A model generated the notes under the pieces. That model did not search any database and had not been told where the DNA came from. It was given only the letters and a program-made list of their open reading frames with translations. The translations under genes were made by a program, and so were the position numbers. From the NCBI RefSeq assembly GCF_002118315.1, contig NZ_MTSZ01000001.1, forward strand, positions 62,001 to 126,000: DNA of 64,000 nt, written 5' to 3'. Source of the stretch: Kiloniella majae. Lineage in GTDB: Bacteria > Pseudomonadota > Alphaproteobacteria > Kiloniellales > Kiloniellaceae. Below, piece by piece: positions 8,751-16,457 of this stretch. Each line of letters begins with the position of its first letter. The first letter of the stretch is position 1.

Positions 8751-8786
8751 ACAAGGGCACTCCACACGAAGTGCCCTTGTTTTTTA
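8751..8786 (+). terminator. Rho-independent terminator after speB
   Basis: An 11-bp perfect stem ACAAGGGCACT (8751-8761) / AGTGCCCTTGT (8770-8780) with an 8-base loop is followed by a run of T. It ends the rightward polyamine operon one base before the stop codon of the converging GNAT gene. Confidence 0.9.
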
Positions 8787-9215
8787 TCAATCTTTCGCCA
8801 ATGTCAGTTTCAGCGAAATCTCATTCGTTGGTTCATGGCAATAGCGATCAACTTCGACAAAGCCATAGAGATCGTAAAACCGTCGACCCACTTTGTTTTT
8901 CTCAAAGACCTCTACACTCAGAGAACCTTTCAACTTCACCACATGATTAACCAAAGCCCGGCCAAACCCCTTGCCATGAAATACCGGATCAAGGAACAAC
9001 GCCCCAATTTTATCATCGATGAGGGAAATGAAACCAACAGGATTTTGATCAAAAACCAAAACCCAGGTTTCAGCATTGGGAAGGTAAATATTCGGCATAT
9101 CTTTGGCGACCTGGGCGACAAATTCATCGCTCAGGAATGGATGACCAACTTTGTTTGCTTCGAACCAAATTTTAATTAGTGCTGCCGTATCGGCAATTTC
9201 GTACTTTCTAATCAT
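8787..9215 (-). CDS. GNAT family N-acetyltransferase, possible YjhQ-like antitoxin partner
   Basis: This 142-residue protein has a GNAT fold with acetyl-CoA loop motif HGKGFGRALVNHV (about 78-90) and the beta6/7 part VEVFEKNKVGRRFYDLYGF. The acceptor substrate is unknown. It sits 30 bases downstream of a YjhX-family gene on the same strand. In E. coli the YjhX toxin (TopAI, inhibitor of topoisomerase I) is paired with the neighbouring acetyltransferase YjhQ as antitoxin, so this gene may play that role. The E. coli protein is, as I recall, somewhat longer, so the pairing is inference from family and order rather than a close match. Confidence 0.75.
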   Translation of the reverse strand: MIRKYEIADTAALIKIWFEANKVGHPFLSDEFVAQVAKDMPNIYLPNAETWVLVFDQNPVGFISLIDDKIGALFLDPVFHGKGFGRALVNHVVKLKGSLSVEVFEKNKVGRRFYDLYGFVEVDRYCHEPTNEISLKLTLAKD

Positions 9216-9245
9216 AACAACATACTTCTTTCTAGCTTTACTGAT

Positions 9246-9503
9246 TTATCTGTTGTCCAGTTGAGATCTAACGGACCGTATACCTAATCGTGTAATTCGA
9301 TAGGGCTGTCCTTTTTGAGATTTCACAAAAGACCGCTTCCTCAGACGCTGAAAAACGCGATAGTTACAATCAGCAAGCACATGACCATCCCGCGTATAAC
9401 AAATTACCTTTGTAATTTTGCCATTTTCACCACGCTCATAGTGGATAGCCCCACCCTGAGCGAGAACGTGTAAAACACGCTGTTCATACTTTGAAATATT
9501 CAA
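9246..9503 (-). CDS. yjhX: YjhX/TopAI family protein (UPF0386), putative topoisomerase I inhibitor toxin
   Basis: The 85-residue product matches the YjhX family over its whole length: MNISKYEQRVLHVLAQGG at the start, the central CYTRDGHVLADCNYRVFQRL, and the diagnostic C-terminus GQPYRITRLGIRSVRSQLDNR. E. coli YjhX is the same length and binds topoisomerase I as a toxin. The gene precedes a GNAT gene in the same direction, the order of the known topAI-yjhQ module. Many alphaproteobacteria carry YjhX-family genes without proven toxicity, so the family call is strong and the toxin role is inferred. Confidence 0.85.
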   Translation of the reverse strand: MNISKYEQRVLHVLAQGGAIHYERGENGKITKVICYTRDGHVLADCNYRVFQRLRKRSFVKSQKGQPYRITRLGIRSVRSQLDNR

Positions 9504-9788
9504 TGGATTTTCGTTTTATGTGAGTACAGAAAAGGTATCGCTCAGCGCATAGCTTGAACGTTACAACCGTTTCAAATGTTCCCGAGGTTCAGGAACTAGC
9601 GGATTACCGCAATCTCTAACATAAAATCTCCGTAGGGCCTGTGCGGACAAAAAGATTGCACAGGCAAAGTATATCTAACAAAATCGATGTTTGCGAACAA
9701 GGTAGAAAACTTCATACATACCAAAATAAAAAAGGCGGTTATGAAAAATCATATCCGCCAGGAACAAAAACATCTCAACAAACATAAA
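9504..9788. other. 285-base intergenic stretch without a gene
   Basis: It contains the presumed promoter of the yjhX-GNAT pair, a perfect 8-bp inverted repeat GCCTGTGC/GCACAGGC (9637-9644, 9658-9665) with no T-run, and the terminator at 9727-9759. No supported open frame was found. Confidence 0.5.
9727..9759 (-). terminator. Rho-independent terminator after the NsrR-like gene
   Basis: On the minus strand a 10-bp stem (9734-9743 with 9750-9759, one mismatch, GGCGG/CCGCC base) is followed by TTTTTT. It lies 30 bases after the stop of the leftward Rrf2-family gene. Confidence 0.85.
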
Positions 9789-10229
9789 TTAGATAAATGA
9801 AATGCTTAATGCCTTTTGAAGTCCTTGTCGATTAGACATTAAGTCTTCCAAAGTATAACGAGACAGAACATCAAAAAAGGCGATAACAGCTTCGCCCAAA
9901 ATCCCCTGCAAACGGCAATAGCCATCAATCTGGCAGCAACCTTTTTCTTTATCAAAACATTCGACAATATCCAGGTTGTCTTCCATATCCCGGACCACAT
10001 CCCCCAGATTTATTTCTGCCGGAGACCGCGCAAGCAGCATGCCACCTTTTTTGCCGCGAATAGTTTTGAGATACCCGTCCTGAGAGAGTTGATTAACAAC
10101 TTTCATCAAATGGTTACGCGAAATGTCATAGCGTTCTGAAATTTCAGTAATCGTCGTTAACTCATCACCTTTTAGTCCAACAAAAATCAGAACACGTAGT
10201 GAATAGTCAGTATAGGTCGTAAGTCTCAT
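9789..10229 (-). CDS. nsrR: NsrR-like Rrf2 family transcriptional regulator
   Basis: The 146-residue product is an Rrf2-type winged helix regulator. MRLTTYTDYSLRVLIFVGL, the recognition region SRNHLMKVVNQLSQDGYLKTIRGKKGGM and NLGDVVRDMED closely follow NsrR. Cysteines at 91, 98, 99 and 105 correspond to the Fe-S ligands; the E. coli set is 91/96/102, so the C99-X5-C105 spacing is conserved and the first loop is a few residues longer. NsrR holds an Fe-S cluster, senses nitric oxide and represses NO-detoxification genes. No hmp, norB or similar target is adjacent; the gene stands alone with its own terminator. Iron or redox sensing (RirA/IscR branch) is a less likely alternative. Confidence 0.83.
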   Translation of the reverse strand: MRLTTYTDYSLRVLIFVGLKGDELTTITEISERYDISRNHLMKVVNQLSQDGYLKTIRGKKGGMLLARSPAEINLGDVVRDMEDNLDIVECFDKEKGCCQIDGYCRLQGILGEAVIAFFDVLSRYTLEDLMSNRQGLQKALSISFI

Positions 10230-10356
10230 TTCAGGCCAAACATCTCAAGCAACAGGTATTTCAACAAACATACAGTTAATATAAACACAAAATAGGGTCG
10301 CGCCATACGGAAAACAATAGGACAGGATGACGCTACCAAAATCAGGGCAATCTTAA

Positions 10357-11145
10357 TCAAGAAAAGATATCACGCGCCGTGTCTAACCACCCAAGTCCAG
10401 ATTTGGTGTCTGCCTTGGGCGTATATTCACACCCAATCCAGCCTTCGTATTTGGCCTTTAGCAATTCAGAGAATATCCAGCCATAGTTTATTTCTCCATC
10501 AGATGGCTCATGCCGGTCCGGCACACCTGCGATCTGAATGTGCCCCACATAGTCCATTTGATGGCGGATCAACACGGAAAGATCACCCTCCATAATCTGG
10601 GCGTGATACAGATCCATCTGTAGCTTGAGGTTCGGTGCGGCGATATGATCAATAATCTTTCGCGCCTGCGCTTGATGTGACAAAAGATATCCGGGGAAAG
10701 CCCTTGTATTCAAAGGCTCAATCAAGACCATAACATTTGCTGCCCTCGCCTGCTCGCAAGCATAAGCCAGATTTGCAAGATAAACTTCGAAACAGGCTTC
10801 CAACGTCTCACCTTCGGGGCAGATACCTGCCATAACGTGCAACTTGCGACAGTTTAAATGCTCGGCATATTCCAACGCCAGCTCAACACTTAGCTGAAAC
10901 TCGCCTTCCCGGCTAGGCAAAGCAGCAATCCCGCGCTCACCCTTTTCCCAATTACCAGCGGGAAGATTAAACAACACCTGCTCTAGACCTGTATCGTCCA
11001 GCCTCGCCTTTAAATCTTGTTTTGAGTATTCATAGGGAAACAGGAACTCAACACCCTCAAAGCCAGCCTCCCGTGCAGCTTTAAAGCGATCAAGAAAGGA
11101 AACTTCTGTAAAAAGCATGCTGAGATTAGCTGCGAAACGATACAT
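10357..11145 (-). CDS. hyi: Hydroxypyruvate isomerase-like TIM-barrel protein
   Basis: The 262-residue product has the xylose-isomerase-like TIM barrel of hydroxypyruvate isomerase: MYRFAANLSMLFTEVSFLDRF, GFEGVEFLFPYEY, FNLPAGNWEKGERGIA, metal/catalytic IEPLNTRAFPGYLL, MDLYHAQIMEGDL, HIQIAGVPDRHEPSDGEINY and GCEYTPKADT. The family interconverts hydroxypyruvate and tartronate semialdehyde; the related OtnI acts on 2-oxo-tetronates and looks similar. It follows the reductase gene by 15 bases on the same strand, and a tartronate-semialdehyde reductase plus Hyi is a classic glyoxylate/glycerate pairing. No glyoxylate carboligase was recognised here. Confidence 0.82.
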   Translation of the reverse strand: MYRFAANLSMLFTEVSFLDRFKAAREAGFEGVEFLFPYEYSKQDLKARLDDTGLEQVLFNLPAGNWEKGERGIAALPSREGEFQLSVELALEYAEHLNCRKLHVMAGICPEGETLEACFEVYLANLAYACEQARAANVMVLIEPLNTRAFPGYLLSHQAQARKIIDHIAAPNLKLQMDLYHAQIMEGDLSVLIRHQMDYVGHIQIAGVPDRHEPSDGEINYGWIFSELLKAKYEGWIGCEYTPKADTKSGLGWLDTARDIFS

Positions 11146-11160
11146 AGTATTAGCCTTAGT

Positions 11161-12069
11161 TTAATTAAGTTTTTCAACGGCCCGGATAAAACCAGCCTGA
11201 TCAAGATCACCTAGCCCACCATCGACCATTCCCTGCCACAAGGTCAACGCGGTTTCCAGCCCCGAGAGATGAAGGTCATAATGCTCTGACAACTCCACAG
11301 CCTGCACTACATCCTTGAGCTGGACAGTCGCCCTTGCCCCCGGTTCAAAGTCGCGTTCAATCATACGCTGGCCGTGCAATTCAAGGATACGGCTATCTGC
11401 AAAACCACCTAACAGAGCATTGCGAACCTTGGCTGGATCGGCACCTGCCCTTGATGCCAAGGTCAAAGCTTCGGCAACGGCATCTATTGTCATCGCGACG
11501 ATCATCTGATTAGCCGTCTTGGCAATCTGACCAGCACCAAGAGGTCCAACATGATTTATATTCTGACCAAGAACGTTGAAAAGTGGCAGAGCACGATGAA
11601 AATCATCATCTGCGCCACCAACCATAATTGAGAGAGCTCCCTGCTCCGCCCCGATGGCTCCGCCACTTACTGGTGCATCCAGATATTTAGCTTCTGCTTT
11701 TTCGATCTTTCCAGCAAGGATACGCGTATTCATGACCTGGGTCGTCCCCATATCAATCACCAGGGTACCGGGATCTATCGCCAATAACAGGCCTTGATCG
11801 CTACAAATTACCTGCTCAACAGCGTCTGTATCAGTTACGCAAATGATAATAAATCCGCCATCGATTTTTTGCGCAAGTTCCGCGGGTGTTTGGCAATAGA
11901 CTAGACCTCGCGCTTCATGCTCAGATGCTTTTTCACGTGTTCTGGAATGGATAAAGACCTCTGCCCCATCATCATGCAAACGCTTGGCAAAGTGCCAGCC
12001 CATTTTTCCGAGACCGACAACGCCCACCTTGATACCGGAAAGAGAAAGAGATTCAGAAGACCCAGTCAT
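11161..12069 (-). CDS. NAD(P)-dependent beta-hydroxyacid dehydrogenase, tartronate semialdehyde reductase-like
   Basis: From the ATG at 12069 the product is 302 residues (an upstream in-frame TTG is unlikely). It has the 3-hydroxyisobutyrate dehydrogenase architecture: Rossmann motif VGVVGLGKMGWHFAKRL, substrate motif DAPVSGGAIGAEQGALSIMVGG, and the catalytic lysine segment GAGQIAKTANQMIVA. GarR/GlxR members reduce tartronate semialdehyde to glycerate; 3-hydroxyisobutyrate or succinic semialdehyde are alternative substrates in this family. The hyi-like gene lies 15 bases downstream, which favours the tartronate semialdehyde role. A GlxA/AraC regulator lies 82 bases upstream in the same direction. 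Confidence 0.82.
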   Translation of the reverse strand: MTGSSESLSLSGIKVGVVGLGKMGWHFAKRLHDDGAEVFIHSRTREKASEHEARGLVYCQTPAELAQKIDGGFIIICVTDTDAVEQVICSDQGLLLAIDPGTLVIDMGTTQVMNTRILAGKIEKAEAKYLDAPVSGGAIGAEQGALSIMVGGADDDFHRALPLFNVLGQNINHVGPLGAGQIAKTANQMIVAMTIDAVAEALTLASRAGADPAKVRNALLGGFADSRILELHGQRMIERDFEPGARATVQLKDVVQAVELSEHYDLHLSGLETALTLWQGMVDGGLGDLDQAGFIRAVEKLN

Positions 12070-12151
12070 ACACAAAACAATCTAACAGCTGTTTATTCCT
12101 AAACATTCTGAAAGGCTTATCCAACAAGGTCAAAATAAATTAGCTTGCTCA

Positions 12152-13153
12152 TTAACTCACGCGCGCAAGGCGATCTTCACGAGGGGTTGATCCAAAATAT
12201 CCCCTGTACGCACGCGAGAAGTATGAAAAAGATGTAAAGCCACAGGCAATAGCAACCTCACTCACGGGTAAGGCCGTTTGCCGCAGGAGTGCGCGGGCTC
12301 TCTTTAATCTCAAACGTTTGTAATATCGCTTGGGGCTGCAACCGAGATGGCGGGCAAAAAGACGTTCAATCTGACGCTTGGAGCTGCCGATTTCTTTCGC
12401 TATTTCTTCTGCCGTCAACAAGACTTCCAAATTCTCTTCCATTATGCGGACCGCTTCGGCCAACTTACCCGAGAGCTTCTGTAAAGTAAGATTGCGTTGA
12501 CGCAAAGGAATAGAAGCCCCGCCCCTGACTTCATAGTTAAAGGCCTCAGCAACTTGCCCCGCAACATCTGTCCCACATTGGTGCTCAATAATATTAAGGA
12601 TCAAGTCCAGACAAGCAGCTTTCCCGGTGCAGGTAATGCGTTTTCTATCCCAGGAAAAGAGCGCGTCCTGTAACTCAACAGAAGGATATAGTTCCTTGAA
12701 ACTGTCGTGATATGCCCAGGGAACAGCACATTGATAGCCGTTCAACAAGCCCGCACTTGCAAGTTCATAACAAGCCCCACCAACAGCACCGACATAAACA
12801 CTCTGTCGATCAAGACGTTTTAGCCAATTTACAAAATAGTCGGATTTGCCCGTCCGGACACCCCATTCACCAAATACAAGGGCGAGATCAATAGATTCAT
12901 CATCGCCCACAGCCATATCCGGTTGCAAGATAAAGCCATCTTCGAGATCAATTGCCTGCCCATCCATTGTTGCAATACGCCAATGAAAAGCAGCATAACC
13001 AGCAACAGCATTTGCTGTTTTTAAAGCCTGAATAGTCAGGCTGGTATCCAACGAAGCTGTACCAGGAAGAACAACAAAGACCACCCGCTGTAAATCTCTC
13101 CGCGGTGCTTTTCTCTTTATCTGTGGTTCTGCACTATACACTTTCAAATGCAT
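12152..13153 (-). CDS. GlxA family transcriptional regulator (DJ-1/PfpI domain plus AraC helix-turn-helix)
   Basis: I chose the ATG at 13153 (GGGAGG 5 bases upstream), giving 333 residues, typical of the family; an in-frame GTG at 13219 has no ribosome site. Residues about 20-190 form a DJ-1/PfpI-like amidotransferase domain, and the C-terminus carries two AraC helix-turn-helix motifs (LTAEEIAKEIGSSKRQIERLFARHLG and LPVSEVAIACGFTSFSYFSRAYRGYFGSTPRE). At the DJ-1 nucleophile elbow the usual Cys position reads Gly (GAVGGACYELA), with a Cys three residues later. Such proteins activate amine, amino acid or betaine catabolism genes; the reductase and hyi genes downstream are the likely targets. 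Two near-identical palindromes lie upstream at 13268-13311. Confidence 0.85.
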   Translation of the reverse strand: MHLKVYSAEPQIKRKAPRRDLQRVVFVVLPGTASLDTSLTIQALKTANAVAGYAAFHWRIATMDGQAIDLEDGFILQPDMAVGDDESIDLALVFGEWGVRTGKSDYFVNWLKRLDRQSVYVGAVGGACYELASAGLLNGYQCAVPWAYHDSFKELYPSVELQDALFSWDRKRITCTGKAACLDLILNIIEHQCGTDVAGQVAEAFNYEVRGGASIPLRQRNLTLQKLSGKLAEAVRIMEENLEVLLTAEEIAKEIGSSKRQIERLFARHLGCSPKRYYKRLRLKRARALLRQTALPVSEVAIACGFTSFSYFSRAYRGYFGSTPREDRLARVS

Positions 13154-13267
13154 CAATGCCTCCCTTTCCTGACAGCCGTCTCCCTCTGTTTTTGGGTTCT
13201 CAGCTTTTGGCTTTTTCACTATCTAAAAAAATTATGCAGCATCCTGCGTTTTTCGCCAAACAAACAT

Positions 13268-13311
13268 ATAAAGAAATCTTTATGCAGTCAACAAAATAAA
13301 GAATTCTTTAT
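13268..13311. promoter_or_regulatory. Two 16-bp palindromes upstream of the GlxA-type regulator gene
   Basis: ATAAAGAAATCTTTAT (13268-13283) and ATAAAGAATTCTTTAT (13296-13311) are two copies of the same palindrome, the second perfect and the first with one mismatched pair, 28 bp apart start to start. They lie 115-160 bases before the chosen start codon, where an operator for autoregulation or for another dimeric regulator would be expected. Confidence 0.6.
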
Positions 13312-13447
13312 ATGTTACGTTTTATTACTTTTAATACTTAAATATCAAATAGATATAGGCAATATACAATCTAATTTTTAAAGTTAAGCAGAGAAAAATA
13401 GATTTATAAGCGACTCATTTTCACTTATTTGCGCCCACACTTTACTC

Positions 13448-13921
13448 TTATAAGTATGCCCAGGAACTGAAGGTTGCTGCCTGTCCCTTCTTATGCGCAT
13501 CCAAATTATCACTCCCGACAACCGGTGGTACAGTCCAGATTATTGCCTTCTGGATTAAGAATCTCTTCCCTGAACTGGATATTCTAATTCCTGTATAGTT
13601 ATCAAAATAGCCTTTCTCTTTGGCTTGATCCAACATAGCAGCGCGATCATCACGAAATTCAGGCTCTGCTGTTTTACGTGAAGGTGTCTTTGTAAAATCT
13701 TTCCAAGCCATTTCCCATAGATTAAGGGCTGTTAAATTCCCGTAATTGAGAACAGGGTCATCACCACCATTGTGCGACACCACAACAAATGGTGCTTCGA
13801 ATAATTGCAGCCCCAAGCTCTTATCTTTTTCGGCTTTGATTAAATCTTTTCCCGTAACAATCTTAAAGCTGCCTACTAGTCTTTTGGCATGCTGCTCTTG
13901 GAATTCACTGATTCTTGTCAC
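13448..13921 (-). CDS. MEKHLA domain protein
   Basis: The 157-residue product matches bacterial MEKHLA-domain proteins along its length: LFEAPFVVVSHNGGDDPVLNYGN, ALNLWEM, PSRKTAEPEFRDDRA, GYFDNYTGIRISSSGKRFLI and the end GQAATFSSWAYL. MEKHLA is a PAS-like fold also found in plant HD-ZIP III regulators; in bacteria it stands alone and its role is not established. It is a single gene leftward of and divergent from the cold-shock gene, with no obvious partner. Confidence 0.82.
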   Translation of the reverse strand: MTRISEFQEQHAKRLVGSFKIVTGKDLIKAEKDKSLGLQLFEAPFVVVSHNGGDDPVLNYGNLTALNLWEMAWKDFTKTPSRKTAEPEFRDDRAAMLDQAKEKGYFDNYTGIRISSSGKRFLIQKAIIWTVPPVVGSDNLDAHKKGQAATFSSWAYL

Positions 13922-14318
13922 CTTGAATATTTTCCTTTGATTTAAATTTTAAAGAATAATTCTATTAAAATTTCTCTCCAAATAGTTGTGAAAACAACAG
14001 AAACCAAATTAATCCTTGCTTAAAATCATAATATTTCAAATAATATATGCATACGATTATTATCTTATTTTTCAAATGGGCCACCAGCTGACAAGAGAAT
14101 GCCGTACATGGTGTTACTCAAAACTTTAATATGCCCAAATCCCGATAATACTTGACTTTTCTCTAAATTCGTAGATAAAGCTACTATGGTTTTAAAAGTC
14201 CCGGCCTCCTCTGCCTGCCCTACACTGGTCACTAAAGAAGATTCCCGGCCTTGCCGAACCCTTTACCAACGGCTGATTTTGGCTGTCACACAAGATAAGT
14301 AATTAGGAGTCTCTTTAA
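13922..14318. promoter_or_regulatory. 397-base divergent upstream region of the MEKHLA and cold-shock genes
   Basis: No gene is seen here. The half next to the MEKHLA gene is very AT-rich; the half next to the cold-shock gene is more GC-rich (about 14190-14280) and may be a long structured 5' leader, as is usual for cspA-type mRNAs. I could not establish a defined fold by eye. Confidence 0.4.
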
Positions 14319-14528
14319 ATGGCGACTGGCGTAGTAAAATGGTTTAACTCCACTAAAGGTTTTGGCTTTATCGAGCCTGATGCTGGTGGGGATGATGCTT
14401 TTGTTCATATTTCTGCTGTAGAACGTGCAGGCCTACAAGGTTTGAACGAAGGCCAACGTGTTGAGTTCGAACTAGAACGCGGCCGTAACGGCAAAATGGC
14501 TGTCTCATCAATCGCGGTTGCTGAGTAA
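14319..14528 (+). CDS. csp: CspA-family cold-shock protein
   Basis: The 69-residue product is a complete cold-shock domain: [18 protein letters not shown] carries RNP-1 (KGFGFI) and [13 protein letters not shown] carries RNP-2, followed by the usual [18 protein letters not shown] strand. These proteins bind single-stranded RNA/DNA and act as RNA chaperones in the cytoplasm. The start has AGGAG (14305-14309) 9 bases upstream. It is a single-gene unit with its own terminator; whether it is cold-induced cannot be read from the sequence. Confidence 0.95.
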   Translation: MATGVVKWFNSTKGFGFIEPDAGGDDAFVHISAVERAGLQGLNEGQRVEFELERGRNGKMAVSSIAVAE

Positions 14529-14570
14529 GTCATTTTACAATCATTAATTTGATTGTTATGCAAAAGATTA

Positions 14571-14598
14571 AAGGGTACCGACTAGGTACCCTTTTTTC
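14571..14598 (+). terminator. Rho-independent terminator after the cold-shock gene
   Basis: A perfect 9-bp stem AAGGGTACC (14571-14579) / GGTACCCTT (14585-14593) with a 5-base loop runs into TTTTTT. Confidence 0.92.
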
Positions 14599-14769
14599 AT
14601 GCCTGATTTTTAAATACTGCCGTATAAACTAAGTCCACTAAACAAATCAGACCAAATAGAATCGGGCAGTTACATCTTTACGATAACGCTGAACGCCCAG
14701 ATTGTTTTTGGACCATTCAGATTCTTACCTCCCCAAAAACATTTTAGTATAAAAGTCTTAGGATTCGCG

Positions 14770-16398
14770 TTATTCCCAGACGTTTGGCACCTTCATATGT
14801 ATAAGGGCTGGCTTGCCACTATTCCTTGCCTGCTCAAATGCTTCTGGAAACTGATCTGCATTATCTACAGTAGCACCAAACCCACCATAAGCGCGTGCAA
14901 GAGCTGCAAAATCCGGGTTGTTCAAGCGAGTTGAAATAACGCGGTTCGGGTATTCTCGTTCCTGATGCATTCGAATCGTTCCAAAACATCCATTATCAAC
15001 CACGATAATGATGACATTGGCACCATACTGAACCGCAGTTGCAATTTCCTGCCCATTCATCATAAAGCAACCATCCCCCGCCAACGTCACGACAACTCTG
15101 TCGGGCTCTGCTATCTTGGCACCGATACCCGCCGGAACGCCATATCCCATCGCACCGGAAGTCGGTGCCAACTGGCTTGGATAGGAAGAAAACTGATAAA
15201 ATCGCTGCCCCCAGATGGTATAGTTCCCCGCGCCATTGGTAATAATCGCATCATCCGGTAAATTTTCCCTCAGATAGCTGCTGATTTTGTGCATTGGAAA
15301 GTCTTTGATGCCAGCTTCCTCTGCAATAAAAGCCTCATAATCAGCACGAGCCTCGGCAAGCATTGCCTTCCAAACAGGCGCGTCAACAGGTTCAAGGCCT
15401 AACGCTGCTTTGGTAAAAGCAGTCAAATCGCTCAAGATCGCCAATTCTGCATTAAAAACACGGTTAAGTTCCTCTGCACCGGGCAAAACATGCACAAGCT
15501 TTTGTTTGGTATTCGGGCTATCCAACAAGCTGTATCCACTGGTTGTCATTTCCCCCAAACGCGGACCGACAACAATCAGAAGATCACTATCTTTTACCCG
15601 TGCAGCAAGCTTTGGGTTGGGCGCAATACCAACTTCGCCGATATATTGAGCGTGATGGTTGTCAAAAGCATCCTGCCTGCGGAAAGCACAGGCAACAGGT
15701 AGATGATTTTTTTCGGCAAAGGACGTTATATTTTGGCTGGCTTCTTTTGACCAACCACCACCACCAATGAGTAACAAAGGTTTTTGCGCCTCCCCCAACA
15801 ACGATCTGAAATCATCCATACCTTCGGGTCTAGGTGCGGAGGCTACCTTTTTATAGGCCGGAGTATCTGCAACTGTTGCCATTTCAGTCAACATATCTTC
15901 GGGCAACGCCAACACCACAGGCCCCGGTCGCCCGGACATGGCAGTATGGAAAGCGCGATTAAGATATTCAGGGATACGATCAGCCGTTTCAATCTGAGCT
16001 ACCCATTTCGCCATTTCGCCGAACATGCGACGATAATCAATTTCCTGAAAAGCTTCCCGATCTTCCTGATCTCGTGCGACTTGACCAATAAACAAAATCA
16101 TCGGCGTGGAATCCTGATAGGCGGTATGAACACCTATAGAGGCATTGGTTGCCCCCGGCCCTCGTGTCACAAAACAGATCCCCGGTGTCCCTTTCAACTT
16201 TCCATAGGCTTCGGCCATATAGGCTGCGCCACCTTCTTGCCGACAGGTCACAACATTGATGTCTTTGGTTAAATCATACAGACCATCCAGAACAGCCAGA
16301 TAGCTCTCGCCCGGCACACAAAAAACCGTATCCACACCGTGTGCTTGCAGGCCCTGAGCCAGAATTTCTCCGCCTGAACGTTCCTTTAGATTTACCAT
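14770..16398 (-). CDS. Thiamine diphosphate-dependent enzyme, acetolactate synthase large-subunit-like
   Basis: From the ATG at 16398 (AGGA 8 bases upstream) the product is 542 residues with the three TPP-enzyme domains: N-terminal pyrimidine-binding domain with the catalytic glutamate in CRQEGGAAYMAEAYG (near residue 55), central domain about 190-330, and C-terminal pyrophosphate domain with LAGDGCFMMNGQE. It resembles the acetolactate synthase/benzoylformate decarboxylase superfamily, but no regulatory subunit gene (ilvH) is adjacent. It lies 59 bases after a class III CoA-transferase and downstream of glutaryl-CoA dehydrogenase on the same strand, suggesting a 2-oxoacid decarboxylase or carboligase in a catabolic route. 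The substrate is not determined. Confidence 0.8.
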   Translation of the reverse strand: MVNLKERSGGEILAQGLQAHGVDTVFCVPGESYLAVLDGLYDLTKDINVVTCRQEGGAAYMAEAYGKLKGTPGICFVTRGPGATNASIGVHTAYQDSTPMILFIGQVARDQEDREAFQEIDYRRMFGEMAKWVAQIETADRIPEYLNRAFHTAMSGRPGPVVLALPEDMLTEMATVADTPAYKKVASAPRPEGMDDFRSLLGEAQKPLLLIGGGGWSKEASQNITSFAEKNHLPVACAFRRQDAFDNHHAQYIGEVGIAPNPKLAARVKDSDLLIVVGPRLGEMTTSGYSLLDSPNTKQKLVHVLPGAEELNRVFNAELAILSDLTAFTKAALGLEPVDAPVWKAMLAEARADYEAFIAEEAGIKDFPMHKISSYLRENLPDDAIITNGAGNYTIWGQRFYQFSSYPSQLAPTSGAMGYGVPAGIGAKIAEPDRVVVTLAGDGCFMMNGQEIATAVQYGANVIIIVVDNGCFGTIRMHQEREYPNRVISTRLNNPDFAALARAYGGFGATVDNADQFPEAFEQARNSGKPALIHMKVPNVWE

Positions 16399-16457
16399 CA
16401 ATTTTTCCTGTCCAACTTTTTGATTTTATTTTGCTAATTCGCTTTTAATCTTCTTAA

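Noticed and set aside
9637-9665. Perfect 8-bp inverted repeat in the gap upstream of yjhX
   Set aside because: Not followed by a T-run and 130 bases from the start codon; noted within the intergenic entry but not called as a separate signal.
15784-16272. A 162-codon plus-strand frame inside the TPP enzyme gene
   Set aside because: Antisense to a complete TPP-binding enzyme with conserved GDG...N and catalytic Glu motifs; no domain was recognised.
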